From assembly GCA_038049695.1 (NCBI GenBank), contig CP142459.1:67634001-67698000 (forward strand): a stretch of DNA of 64,000 bases. The letters run 5' to 3'. The DNA is from Cinnamomum chago. Its lineage: Eukaryota; Streptophyta; Magnoliopsida; Laurales; Lauraceae. Shown here piece by piece: positions 48,183-60,219 of the stretch. The notes under the pieces were generated by a model. That model was not told where the DNA came from. It was given only the letters and a program-made list of their open reading frames with translations, and made no database searches. Position numbers and translations under genes: made by a program. Within the stretch, counting starts at the first letter, position 1; every line of letters starts with the position of its first letter.

Positions 48183-49547
48183 TCAGGTGCAATTGATACC
48201 CAAGCTTGAAAATTGGCTAGACAGGCATGACCCATGAGCCCCACCAGCCAAATCCTTTCTTTTAGGCTTCACGTTTGGAGGAGTCCAGCTGCTGGCCTCA
48301 GAGGACTCATCATCACCTCTTTTCGCCTCCCCCTCTACCATGCTTCCTTCCGTACCAGAGATGAGAAACCCAACAGTGGAGACTTTTTGACGGCAAGATA
48401 GCCACTTGGATCGCATGTAGTTAGCTTTTCTCCAAGGAGGAATGTGGAGGCCTCTTTCTTTCAGAGAGTGTTTTGCAGCTGTGCAGACGAGAGAGATTAT
48501 CTTGCATAGCTTATCTTCACTACCAACAAAGATAGAGGGGAGAGTGTTGAAGACTTGGCTGTAGGTAGATGTAGGCCTTGCCAACTCAAACTGGGACTTA
48601 AAATCAATATCTACTATCAACCTTAGAGGGTTACCACTCTCATCTTCCATCATGATATCTATGTAGTCATAATCACCTGAAAAACAATTAAATAAAGTAC
48701 AACCTGAACCTCTTTCTTCAATAAAGAATAGTTAAGGCCGGTCTATATTTCATAAATCCATGTAAAATAGAGATGGGTTTTTGAAGCATGACTTTGAAAA
48801 AGACATTCAATTAGTTTTCAAATAGGTCCCCTTATGATGTTAGTAGAATAAATATTGGTTTCAGATAACAATATCAAGTAGGCTCCTATAATGAGAAGAA
48901 AAAACAATGAAGTTAAAATAGTGAATATAAAGGACCCAACAGGAACACTCAAAACAGATTACAAGTACTTTAACAAAGAGGAGAGGAATGTGCCTATGTA
49001 TGTGGCTACTCATCAACCAGGCGAAAAAAAAAGGAAAGAATGCATAATCACCTCCTAGCCGGCCAAAAGTAGCATCCCAAGAAGATTTACACAAAGAAGC
49101 ATCATATCCGTCCATTCTTAACCACATCATCAGCATCCTCTCCACAGAACTTTCATTCCCCATTTTCCTCACATACTTCAAGAGAACCAATACCCTATTG
49201 TAAACCTCCATCTCAGCCTTTGTCACACTACCAATAATCCCCTAACAACATTATTAAGAAAAAAGAAGAAGAATAAGTCAAAAAGGGACTCCACATAACA
49301 AATCAGTCACTTATAACCATATAACCAATGTGAGAAAAACCATAACACATATGAAGAGCATAGATTATAGAAGACAAATAGTGATAATGAAAGTGCATAA
49401 GAATATTACTTGTAATGTGAGGCATGTAGTATCATTGAAATGGGTGTTTTGCGATGAAGGGTTGGATATGGGCGTCGTTGTGTCTTGTTCAATGAAGTCA
49501 TGGACCATCTGAACTAGCTTCTCCTCCTCTTCCTGTAGACTACTCAT
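48183..49547 (-). CDS. DUF506 (PDDEXK-like, plant-specific) protein, three exons
   Basis: Exons on the minus strand: 49547-49410, 49241-49052 and 48676-48183, joined in phases 0 and 1; about 273 residues. Family marks in order: N-terminal LVQMVHDFIE (about 12-21), LQGIIGSVTKAEMEVYNRVL (about 45-64), the mid-domain W...DGYDASLCKSSWDATFGRLG (about 85-110) running across the junction into GDYDYIDIMMED, then LRLIVDIDFKSQFELARPT, LPSIFVGSEDKLCKIISLVC and the signature RGLHIPPWRKANYMRSKWLS (about 200-219). The tail (about 225-273) is low-complexity. DUF506 is classed with the PD-(D/E)XK nuclease fold, but most members have no shown enzyme activity. Some are reported in calcium or nutrient-stress responses. 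The function here is unknown. The solo-LTR pair starts about 0.7 kb upstream of the ATG. Confidence 0.92.
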
Positions 49548-50264
49548 TCCTCTCTATTAAGAGAAAACTATAGAAAAACTATAGGCAAAAAAGAGAGAAT
49601 CCTAGAATAATTTAAAGTGGATGAAGAAACTGGATAACTCACATATTAGCTATTTGGGGTGCTTCATATTTTTCATGGAGGTGGGAAAATGCCAATTTTG
49701 TGCCGACAGATGATGTTATATGCAGTTGTATTGAAAGCATAAATGCAAGTCGGCCAAAGGAAGAGAGAGAGAGGGAGCAGATATGTTTAAATTTCGATGA
49801 GATGGCACCACAGGAGCATCGAGTTGTCATCCTATTCCGTTTATTTCAGACGTATCTTGTGCAGAGCTCCATTTAAGTTATACTGTGGCTATGTTGCAAG
49901 CAGAACAAGGGTCTCTCGACTGCTCCTTGTGTTTGTGACTCTGGGTCCCTTCAATTGGTAGAGCACCTGCACGGCTTAGCAAAAGCTTAACCATTTTATT
50001 GGGATGGTCCTTCCCATGAGCACATACTGATGAAAGGACATGAGTTAGGCAGTTTGGATCGAGGGACATGTGTCCAATGTGTTCCTGAACCTTTGTTTCA
50101 AAAAGCTGACTAACCTAACCAATTCAAAACTTCAAGTTTTCCATCTTAATTTTGAAAAAAAAATAAAGAAGGATAGAAGCACCTAAGTGATCTTTGAATG
50201 ATAGAACTGAGCAACCCCAGGAGTCAAATTACTTTGCAAAGAATCACCAGTACAGTTACAGTAA
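49548..50264. other. Presumed promoter region of the DUF506 gene
   Basis: Between the DUF506 ATG and the outer LTR. No clear TATA box is seen. Near 49950-49995 a tRNA-like phrase (AATTGGTAGAGCACCTGC) suggests another degenerate SINE head, but the B box is missing. Confidence 0.4.
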
Positions 50265-50269
50265 AATAT

Positions 50270-53200
50270 TGTCACGATCCAAGCCCGAGATCAGAGTCAT
50301 TAGGGTTAATCCCGGGTCGTGATGGCAATCATACTTACTCCCGTAAACCCTGACTTAACCGAAGTTAAGACGAAATCCACAAGGGATCTTGCATACGTAC
50401 CTGTCAATGTACAATTGTGCGGAAATATACAAATAAATATACATTGACAACCATCTAAAACTAACCAAGTCTTTTACTTGCAAAGTAAAGTTCAATATAC
50501 ACGATTTCATTCTAATTAAGTCAATCACTGCATATTCTGTAACGCCCCAATTCCGGATACCGATAAAGTCGTTCGAATACCCGAAGTTGGCGCGCTACTT
50601 CCCGGAGAATCCGAGAACTTCCAAGATCGTAGGCCCACAGTGAGGTCCAATTTAAAACTTTTGACCAATATGAACTCAATGGTTAAATTGCGGAAGCATA
50701 ATAAATAAAGCGGAAGCATTTGGTATCAATATATATATATAAAGTGTGAGCAGAACTACAGTCTAGTTAAAAGGTTCAGCTGTTAATATCAAAGTTAATA
50801 CATTTTCATAACTACCCGGCTCACCTACAAAATTCTCTCAAACCCAAAATAAGATAAGACTCTCAAAACCCAGGTAAATCATCTCCGCCCTCCGGCTCGA
50901 CATCCGGGTCGGCCGGGCCCCATCCGTAGTCTCCGACAATCGGCGCCTCTACTAGCGCAAGCGCATCCTCTGGGATCTCTGGGTCAAGGCCTAAGCACCA
51001 AAAATGGGTCAGATCTAAAAGATCTGGCAAGTCAAAGCATACTACTAACATAGGACATATATATCAAATGAATAGAGACAGGTAAATAAATTAAAGAATA
51101 ACAAGGTAATGAACTAGGCAGTTGAGCAGTATAATCAAAAGGAATCAGGATAATATAAAACATCTAATCTACTACAAAATGGCACATTCACACGAGCTGG
51201 AATACCACGGGATATTATGCCGCGGCCCTCCCATACTGAACACAGTTGCGGCGGGAAAATCTCACCAGTGCTGAGAATTACTAATCCCGCAAATCACTCA
51301 TCATCTCATCGTACTCATCACTCAAGATCGGACACGGTATCACACCGTTCGTCTTAACAACGTAGCTCATCATGATAGCTTCTCAACACTCATAATAGCT
51401 CCTACCAGGGATGATCAGCCCACGGGTTGAGCTTAAATCAACCGAGTGAATGTCTTATGCCGACTCAAGAATAACTCTAAGGGTCTGTGTCTGCCTAGGC
51501 TTTGCCTTGCATGACCAAGGTCCTAACAATGTCTCTAAGAGGTTTATATATATCAACTCAGTCTATGGATTTCATTCAAGGTCCAAGCCCACTCGTTGGA
51601 TCCATACCAAGGCCCATCAGCATATGGCTTGGTCTAAATCTGTCCAAACGAGGCAACAATCCATTTACTACTGATAAACAGTCCATTCTAATCCATCATG
51701 ACTTAAAATTCCAATATAAACTACCTCTTCTAACTAAAGGTACACATCTCCACACTTAGGCCCAATAAGGGCCCGCCTAGCCACAGACACGGGTCAGTGA
51801 TCTCCAAATCATACTAACGGGTCACCTCTAAGATATCCTAGGTTCAGGTCCTCCATTTATATTTAATTAACAGTTAACAGCTACACTAAGGATCTAAGAA
51901 TGACAGTAATAATGGAAGTGAAGTATGAACTTCAATAAGAGAATCAACAGGGAATAACAACAGTCCAATCCTAGGTAATGGACTACATTCAGGTTCAGGT
52001 CCATCTCCGGTAATTTGATCTCTAAACGAAGTCACTGATGCCATATGATACTGTGATTGGTGCTTATGAGGTTACGGGCATCATTGACAACTCTTAGGGG
52101 TCAAATCATCTTAGACTAGCAACCAAAACCCTAATCAGTGGTCCCCGCGAGTCAAGGTTGAGCCACACCGTTGACTCGGGCTTAGAACATTGATAAATGT
52201 TCATTTGGATGGTCAATGGGCCCCACAACTGATCACAACTCCTAAATGTTGAAAACCAGAAAATCAGGGTTTCCCAATGTGCTGGGTTGACCTGGCACTG
52301 GCTGGGTCGACATGGCACACTGGGGGTTGACCCCCCAGGTGGACCTGATGTGTAGTGGGCTCGGTTGACCTCCTGGCCTGGTGGATCAACCGAGTGCACT
52401 GAATAATCTGAATCAGGCCTCCTAGAGGTTTAAGTTTGTTTTCAAAGGTCCCCAATGTGTCCGATCAACCTCCTGGCCTGGGTGGTTGACCGCATACACC
52501 AAAAACCATGAAAAGAGTGATGTCTCAGCTTTAAACATTTTTTTACTGCTAATCCTATGTATTAGGTCAAACTGAACATAGAGTGTCTGAATTTCAGGTG
52601 AAAAACCAACTTTCAGTCAATTCCTGCAAAATAGTGTACCCGGGTCAACCTGGGCAAGGCCAGGTCAACCTGGCTAACTGAAATGGATCTCTGCAGGAAA
52701 AATTAACTGAGGGCCAGTTTTTCCCAAAAATACAGTGTCTGCAACAATGGAAATCAGTCTGCAGAGCATCTCCAACTGGGAGCTAAGTTTCTCAGAATTG
52801 CAGCGTGATCGGTCGACCGGCCTGCAGGGCCCGGTCGACCGGGTACACTGAACAGTCAGTGCCTGCAGAATTTTAGTTGAGAGCACTGCTTTCCAATTTC
52901 TAGTGTTCCCGGTCGACCGGGCACTGCAGGCAGGTCGACCGGGTACACTGCAGCTGAACACACCAGGTCGAAAAACACAATTTCAGGCCTTTTCCATTTT
53001 TGCTCGTTTTTCCTCCAGACCACTTCCAATCAGTCCCAAACTTCACCAAATCATCACAAAATATAGAATCACTCCAATGCCCATTAATCAACATCATTTG
53101 GACCCATTGATCTTCCAAATGAGGGTGAAACCCCCATCCATCAATGTCGAACCATCCAACAAACAACTAAGCTCCATGGTAGTTCTAACAAAATGAAATT

Positions 53201-55917
53201 AACTGAACTGAAATCAAATGAATCAATGCACAGAACATACAACCTAAGTTAAGAGTATGATGCACTTGCTTTTTGCTTAGGAGAGAAGGTTTGTAAAGGA
53301 AGATAGGGAGAGAGATAGAGAAATCCCAATGCAAGAAGAAGAAGAAGAAGAAGTGGTTGCAGCTCCTAGTATTCTCCCAGCACAATAACAGTCCACACTC
53401 ACAGCTCTAAGGAAGGATTGAGGGAGAGGAAGAAGAGGGGAAATGAAAGAGAGGAATAGTAGTAGGGTTTCATTGGGATTAGTGCTGATTTTATAGCTTT
53501 GGGGGAGGGATTAAAGACTGAAAAGCCCTTTAGGTTTACATAGGATTAAGGTTAGGGCTAGGGGCATTAGGGTCTTTGGGCTGGAAGGTTCTAGAAATGG
53601 TATTTTACAGACACCCCCCTCTAGTTTACCGAAAACCATACTAAGGGCCTCCCTACACTAAATAAACCCTAGGATTAACAAAAGACTACATCAAACCCCT
53701 AATACTAAAACAACTAACTAGTCTAACACAAACTTAGGAGATTAACACAAAACTACCCTGATTAACCCCTAATTAGCATAATTAGCTAGTAATTAGCAAT
53801 AAGTAACATTAATTAGTAATAATTAGTAATTAAAATATAAACTAGAGGGCCCACAAAAGGGTGGGGCCTCACATATTCAAAATACAATGCAGGGGACATC
53901 ATATACAATTCCCAAAAATGAATACATAAAAACATTTCTAAAAAAGTTTTCAAAATGTTCCAACGTATTCGCTCTCAGATCATGTTCATTCGATTAAACC
54001 TCCTGGAGGTATCGGATGGGCCTCTTCCGCTGGCGGTACGGTCTCTGCGGGACCGGCATGGGCAACTGAGCCTGTAATATCATCAGTAATACTATGAACA
54101 CAACGGTTCAACAATATATATACAGATCTATGGCATGTACGACAATTCATTGATTTAACAGTTCTAAACAATCAATAGTATACAATCTTTGTGCAATAGT
54201 AAACACAAGTGATAACGACAATGACATTGGCAACTCCAATAATATTGGTTTCAACTCAAATCGGTTCTTCCTAAAGGAAACATTTCATATTCGTTCATTC
54301 ATTACATTAAGCATCTATTAATGACTTATCAATAGGACTCGTCAGTCTAATATATGACTTTTCAGTCTATGACATTTCGGTCCAATAAGGTGGGATCTCC
54401 CAGTGTCTGGATCAGAGATCACTGGTATCACCACGGAGCTCCGGAACGCCCCCAAATCCATCTACTGTAGTAGGATTATTCGTTACACTGTTACTTTTAT
54501 AACTGTCCATTCATTAATTCATTTCGTTCAACTCCATGATGAATTTAGGAAACCACTATGTAGTGCCAGACTCATTAACGATTCTAGTCAATCCTATTCC
54601 AATTCTCTAAACCAACAATTGAGTGAAACGTTCGTTATCAATGCACGTATTACTGTAGATGACATTACTTAGTTAAATTTGTGCATTAAGATAACCTTAG
54701 CTAACACTTATGAAGGTTTAGATATCACTAATATTAACATCAACGACTAGGCTTTCAATTTAGATCAGTCACAATTTACCTCACAACTCGTCTTAACTAA
54801 ATGAGGAGTATCTATGATCACATAAGCGATCTTAGTCCACGCAAAATCCAAAAATTACTCGGTTCGATCAATTGGCCAAATTTTCACTCACCATGAATAA
54901 TTTGGTCAGGTTCGGTTACCTCGACGACTACCTAGCGGTTAGCCGAAACCTTGTTGGCGGCTATCCAAAATTCGGCTGGCGGCTAGCCGAACCAGGTTCG
55001 GTTAGCTCACGGTCAGCTTTCCAGAAGCTCGTTTTCTAATGCATTTCTGACTCAATTTTGGTCAGTTCAGCGGTTACCTTTCGGCTAGCCGAAATTCGGC
55101 GGTTAGCTTTCCAGAGACTGACCAAACTAGGGATTTCTAACGGTTAGCCCCGCGATTAGCCTTGCGGCTAGCCGAAATTCACCCAGAAGCTCATTTCGAG
55201 CTTCAGAAGTTCTAAACAAAATCCATATTTTTGAACTCCTTGAGTTCATACAAGTTTTATAAAATCATAAATCACTAGAAATGTATATACTTGCCTTTGA
55301 TTTGAAGGTTAATTGACAAAACCTCTTTGTTTGCTTGACTTTGAGGTGAAAATCCTCAACTCAAACCTTGTAGCTCTAAGAAGACCTCAAGGAGAAGATG
55401 AAGAAGGTGAAGGAGATGAAATCTCTTCACTTGGATCTCTCCTAGCTTAAAACTTGATGCTTGATGAAGATGAAATGGAAGAAAGAAGAGAAAAAGGATG
55501 AAGAATGAGCCTAGGGTTTGCAATGAGATGAATGAGCTTATTTTAGGTTATATAAGCTTTCATTTTGCATTTAAGTCCATTAATCTCTCTCAATTACAAT
55601 TCGAGTCAAATGAAGGTCCATTTGATCCGTTTCTTGTCGAACAACTTCGAGTCTATTATGAAAATTATCGTACTTGTCAAGATACGCATGTTGGTATCAA
55701 AAGTTTCTGTATCTGACAAAATACATAAAGATTCGTATTTACGAAAAAGTTCTCAATTTCCTTGTTTGAGTCTAAACTCTATTCAATTCACCTAATAACC
55801 TCGATCATTAAGCCTAATTTAGTCTCATTTGGCCATAAATCACCATTAGTTCAATTAAACATGATTAGTTAGCATTAATCAGAGTTAATCTTGATTAACT
55901 CGGGACAGAGCCTAACA
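50270..55917 (-). mobile_element. Outer solo-LTR-like element, interrupted by a second LTR
   Basis: A fossil LTR-retrotransposon remnant without coding parts. On the minus strand it begins TGTTAGGCTCTGTCCCGAG and ends TTGGATCGTGACA, inside the canonical TG...CA. Perfect 5-bp target duplications AATAT flank it (50265-50269 and 55918-55922). Without the inner insertion it is about 2.3 kb. A TATA-like TTATATAAC on the minus strand (about 55547-55556) agrees with that orientation. The terminal GTCGTGACA-type text is typical of LTR 3' ends in plant Ty3/gypsy elements, so that family is likely, but no internal region exists to prove it. A cluster of CGGTTAGCC/CGGCTAGCCG motifs fills 54930-55180. 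It must be older than the inner element. Confidence 0.8.
50538..53873 (-). mobile_element. Inner solo-LTR-like element (about 3.3 kb)
   Basis: A fossil LTR remnant nested in the outer one. On the minus strand it begins TGTGAGGCCCCACCC and ends GGAATTGGGGCGTTACA. Flanked by perfect 5-bp duplications TATTC (50533-50537 and 53874-53878), which split the outer element cleanly. A TATA-like CTATAAAATC on the minus strand lies near 53489-53498. The length and the GGGGCGTTACA end fit the long LTRs of Tekay/Del-type Ty3/gypsy elements (family inference). There is no gag-pol text and no second LTR, so it looks like a solo LTR left by recombination. Clusters of GGTTGACC and CCGGTCGACCGG motifs lie at 52270-52500 and 52810-52970. 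Confidence 0.82.
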
Positions 55918-55922
55918 AATAT

Positions 55923-56115
55923 ATAGTGAAGCATGGAGAATTTCTCTAGTGGAGTTTCGCACTGCATTTGCAGAATATTCGCTCCTCACCTTTAATCTAG
56001 GAGGCCTACTTTGCGGGTTGCAGCGCCCTCATGCATGACTCCAGCAGGTAAAAGCAACACAACAAACTTCTGCTAAATTTTTCTAGTCTAATATGCAACC
56101 ACCTCCATGATATAT
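55923..56115. other. Intergenic gap
   Basis: Short unique stretch between the outer LTR and a TIR-like element. Nothing recognisable. Confidence 0.4.
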
Positions 56116-57114
56116 TAGAGGGTGTTTGGATAAGTGCATAATATAATATCAATAAATTCAAATATTATGAAATTTCATTATCATAGAATAAAATAGTCAC
56201 ATTATTCTATTATGTCACTTATGGTGTTTGACAATCTTCACAGATTTTAATACATTTGAAGTGTTTGACAATTTATAAAAAAAAACTCACAAGATGATGT
56301 ACCATATACACTAATTACTAATAACAGGTGTTAATAATCATAGTATGACCCATCTAATGTAAAAAATTATATATAAGATTAAATTTAAATCATGAGATTG
56401 AATCAATGTTTTTTTTTTTTAATTAAGGTAGGTCCACCAAATGTTGATAACTATACTATAATACATCTAATAGTGATTATCACAAATGGTCCTATCTAGC
56501 CTTTTTTTTATGAGAAATCATTGTGGGACCCATTTGATGTTGGTAGTCATATTAACACGAGGAGAGTTATCAAATAGTGGGACCCATTTAATGATGACAA
56601 ACTGATAATTACAATTACACAATTCAAATCTTGGTAATCATTGAACCTGGCTAATTTTAGTAGTATGAGACCCACCTAATGTTGGTAATCACAATGAAAG
56701 TCCCAAGCGTAACATTTGTAGGACCCACCTAATATTGATAATTAACAAGGATTATGTAGTCGTGATATAGCTATAGGACCCCACATTAAATTTGTAAGCA
56801 CTATGAGGCCAATCTAACAGTGAGACTCTTAAATATTAAAAGTTATAGCGGGCTATTATAATTAATGGTTGCTCATGAACTCTCCAATGGTTTTTATTCA
56901 AACTCTTTACTCGTATTTAGAAAATATTTTTTAAAGATTATTTTATACAGCATATTCTTGAATAATGTAATATGAAGGTTTTTGAAAGAAAGTGAGATAT
57001 TGTAAAATACTTTCTAAATTATTCAAACACCTCCTTTTTAGATGAATAGATTACATTCAAAACTAGTAGATAATGTAGTAAAATCTCTTAAAATATCTCA
57101 TTTCCAAACACCCC
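56116..57114. mobile_element. Candidate TIR element with degenerate internal repeats
   Basis: Left end GGGTGTTTGGATAAG and, reversed from the right end, GGGTGTTTGGAAATG form short inverted repeats about 1.0 kb apart. Another related inverted end (GGTGTTTGAATAAT) sits at about 57015-57030, so the true right end is ambiguous. Between 56420 and 56830 a phrase like GGGACCCACCTAATGTTGGT recurs about six times with heavy divergence. No target duplication could be matched, so the class (hAT-like by end sequence) is tentative. Confidence 0.4.
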
Positions 57115-58903
57115 ATTATCTATCTCATAAATACTAAAATACCCGCTTAATGGAAGCTCGTTGAGGTATGAAAAGTGCTAATGGTGAGGAACTTGGGTGA
57201 ACATCTAAGTACTCACACAAAAATAACATACCTATATATACTTGAGAAATAGAGCCACCTGCCTCACTATCCCACGTGAAATTCTTTTTTTCAAAAAAAT
57301 AATAAAATGAAAACCTCTTAGCCCCAAAATCAAGTAGAAGAAACTAATAGCAAAAGCCATAAGCATCTACTTTAGTTTACCCTCCATTATATTATTTTTC
57401 ACAATATACCTACCAAAAGAATTGTATAGAGATGTTTGTGTCGAGATTAGTAGAGCTTCCTCCCAATAGACTCGTCAACAAGATTAGTTCGGCGACACAT
57501 TTGCAATGGCAAAGATCCACTAACAAATAACCTAGCGACCATTCTGGCTGATATTCAAGTATCAAACAATCAAATTCAATTGTGCACAAAAGTGCCATAA
57601 TCCTATTTGGGAAAGAATAATGGAGAATATGGTAGCATCTACCCACAACCCTAACAACAAAATCCTATATGTGGTTCAACATTATAGGCTGCATCCACAG
57701 ACACTCCTAATAAAGTAATTTTTCATGTACTACTAATACAATCACTGAAAGCAACAAAAAAATTTCGTGCTCCACCACCGATTATCCTTGACGCTTTGGA
57801 CAAATTCCTTCGGAGCTCTAGCAATTGTAGCTCTAGATGAGCCTTCTTGGTTTAACTATTTGGGCATCCCCTCTTCAAACAAAAATCCTGAGTCCACCAA
57901 TCCTCCAATCAAAATAAGTGGCACCTTTACATATACAAAAGTTGTAAGTGTACAAAATATAACTCACAAGATTAGGGGGAGCCTTAATGGACTTATCCAA
58001 TTGATTGTGGAGAGCTAGTCGCTTCAGGGACCTGAAAGGTGAGAGAAAACAGTCAGAGGACCCTGACTGTGGGCAGCGCAGCGCTCTCCAATGCCTAGTG
58101 TAGGGACTAAGATATGAGAAGAAGAGAGTTAGAGTAACGACTAGGAAATTGCATGCATGTGTGTGTACCTCATTTTTGGGCGGTATATCTTTTTATAAGA
58201 GAAAAGTCCTAGATGCCTGTTAGTGGGCCTAATGATTTGACTGTTAGAGTTTCATTAGCCCATAGAGTAATTAATGAGGATCATCATAGCCCACATTGCA
58301 TTAAATGAGGGTCCGATTAACCCATACTGCATTAAATGCTAGTCACATTGGGTTTGATCTTGCCTTGACTTGTTGGCAGCTAAGGTTCCATCGGATCCTT
58401 TCTTGGGCCCTGTCCTGATATGGCTGCAATCACTGGATGTGGATCTATCAGAGATTTGATGAGGGTGGACGGCTGGGATAGTGTATCTGTCCCATTAGCG
58501 CGTGCCTGCATTCTGCCACGTGTCCTTAGGTGAGACGTGGCTGTCAGTGCCTGTCTCGGTTAACAGCCCGTCACCTCGGCTGTAGCCGAGATGCGTAACT
58601 TGGTTCGACGAGGCATGTGGCCGAGATCGTGGCGATCAGTGCTGGTCTTCGGCAAGCGCACCGGCATTCATGCCGAGACCCGCATAGCCGAAATAGAGCA
58701 TAAGAACTGGCGTTATTGTTGGTCTTAGCATAACTTGCGCTTTAAGAATTGCCCCACACAAAAGTTTTGAATGGTTTTGTGTGATAGGGAAAATCCTCTC
58801 CCTCTTATCTTTCCCACTAGTCTCTCCAAAAGACAAGGATAACATCCCTCTTTCACCTTGCTTTTAATTAGAGATTGAGATAAGCAAGCATGAGAACTCA
58901 CAT
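57115..58903. other. Intergenic, no gene seen
   Basis: Frames at 57410-57646 (-) and 57767-58018 (+) have no motif I know. GC content rises around 58360-58700, where CGAG/GCCGAGA phrases recur (TCGGCTGTAGCCGAGATGCG, GGCCGAGATCG), looking like another decayed repeat. Confidence 0.45.
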
Positions 58904-58906
58904 TAA

Positions 58907-59181
58907 GGGCCTATTCATTTACTAGAAATCTAAGAATTCTTGTCCAGGGAATTCTTGAATTCCTAGACAATACAGAATTTCTAAATCCTCCCAAGGGCAT
59001 GAGCATTTTGGAATTCCACCACCAAAATGCAAAGAATGTGAAATTTCAGAATTCCTAAAGGCCAATTGGGACTTTTCATGTCCTGGAATTCATTCATTCT
59101 TCTCAAAATAGGAATTTGGAAATGCCAAACATCATGTTTCAAAAACCACAACCATTGAAATTCTAGTAAAGAAATAGGGCC
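58907..59181. mobile_element. Tourist-like (PIF/Harbinger) MITE
   Basis: A 275-bp element. Left end GGGCCTATTCATTTACTAGA; right end reversed GGCCCTATTTCTTTACTAGA, about 22-bp imperfect TIRs of the GGGCCT-TTTG type. TAA flanks both sides (58904-58906, 59182-59184), the 3-bp target duplication of PIF/Harbinger. The interior is full of GAATTC/GGAATT palindromic text, without coding capacity. Confidence 0.83.
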
Positions 59182-59184
59182 TAA

Positions 59185-60180
59185 AACAAAATGATAAAAA
59201 AATGCCGCTGTTTAGTGGCTATGAGTTTCAAAATGGCCACTCTATGGCGTATATATACAAAAGGTCGGGGATGAATGGGCCCAACGTTTGGACCCATCTT
59301 TAACTTAGGTGTGGGTTTGGGTAAACTACATAGGCCCAAATGAAACAGGGGTCTTGGTTTGGGTATGTCCATAGATTTTATGCGCTAGGACCACAATACC
59401 TGATGTCATGACCATCTATTTTGTGTTAATTACTATGGATACTTAAGTGATTGGGCCTTGATATGCTCCTAATCTAGGTCCATTAATCAAATTTGATCAA
59501 AAGTGAATAGGATGAAGGCCTTAACATATGAGATAGCAGATCAAAGCCATTACATGTCTCCTTTGCTAAACAACATAAGGCCCTAACATATGAGAGAGAG
59601 CAGATCAAATTTAATCACTAATCATAAGGCCCCAACATATGAGAGAGCAGATTATTATTCACTAAAAAGGAAAGGAACAACACATAAACCTAGTCTTTTT
59701 TTATTTTTATTTGTGGTTTCTAGTGCATCAGGTCATACAACTGGAAAGCCATCCCAAATACGAAAAAGTATAGTGGCCTGTTTGTAAAATGCTTGATAAA
59801 GGCCTCTCAAAAAGTCACAACTCGTAGCCTTCACGAACACGCAGATGAGCCAGATCGTGCTAAATAAAGTTAAGTAAAGTGTAGTCAAATAAAGTTAAAA
59901 CATCAAATTTAAAGTATTTTTATTTAAAATCCCTCTGTTTTTTTCAATAAAAGTACTGAAACAACTATATTTATTTATTAAAATATAAAAAATTTCAATT
60001 TTCGTATAAAAAGTTAAAAATATTTCATTTTAAATAATTAAAAATAAAATACAATTATAATTCATTTATATTTTATTCTCTCTTTTTATTTTACTTCACT
60101 CCACTTTACTTTAAAAATAAAATACCAAAGGGGGGAGGGCACGTGGATCCGCTGACTTGTAACTTCATCCGGCGGGTCCA
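59185..60180. other. Intergenic with degenerate direct repeats
   Basis: A phrase like AAGGCCCTAACATATGAGAG followed by AGCAGAT occurs three times (about 59516, 59577, 59628). An AT-rich tract at 59880-60120 precedes the LAZ1 promoter. No gene. Confidence 0.5.
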
Positions 60181-60185
60181 CAATC

Positions 60186-60194
60186 TATAAAAAG
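60186..60194 (+). promoter_or_regulatory. TATA box of the LAZ1-like gene
   Basis: TATAAAAAG, followed 50-90 bp later by a CT-rich leader (CCCTCTCTCTCTC) and a splice donor. Transcription probably starts near 60215-60225. Confidence 0.65.
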
Positions 60195-60219
60195 GGCCAA
60201 AAAAGAAACCCTGAAATAG

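Noticed and set aside
52800-52970. CCGGTCGACCGG repeats considered as a CRISPR-like or phage-type array
   Set aside because: Spacing is irregular, motifs are short and variable, and they lie inside an LTR of a plant retroelement.
57410-58018. Frames on both strands near 57.4-58.0 kb
   Set aside because: No conserved domain; probably chance in unique intergenic DNA.
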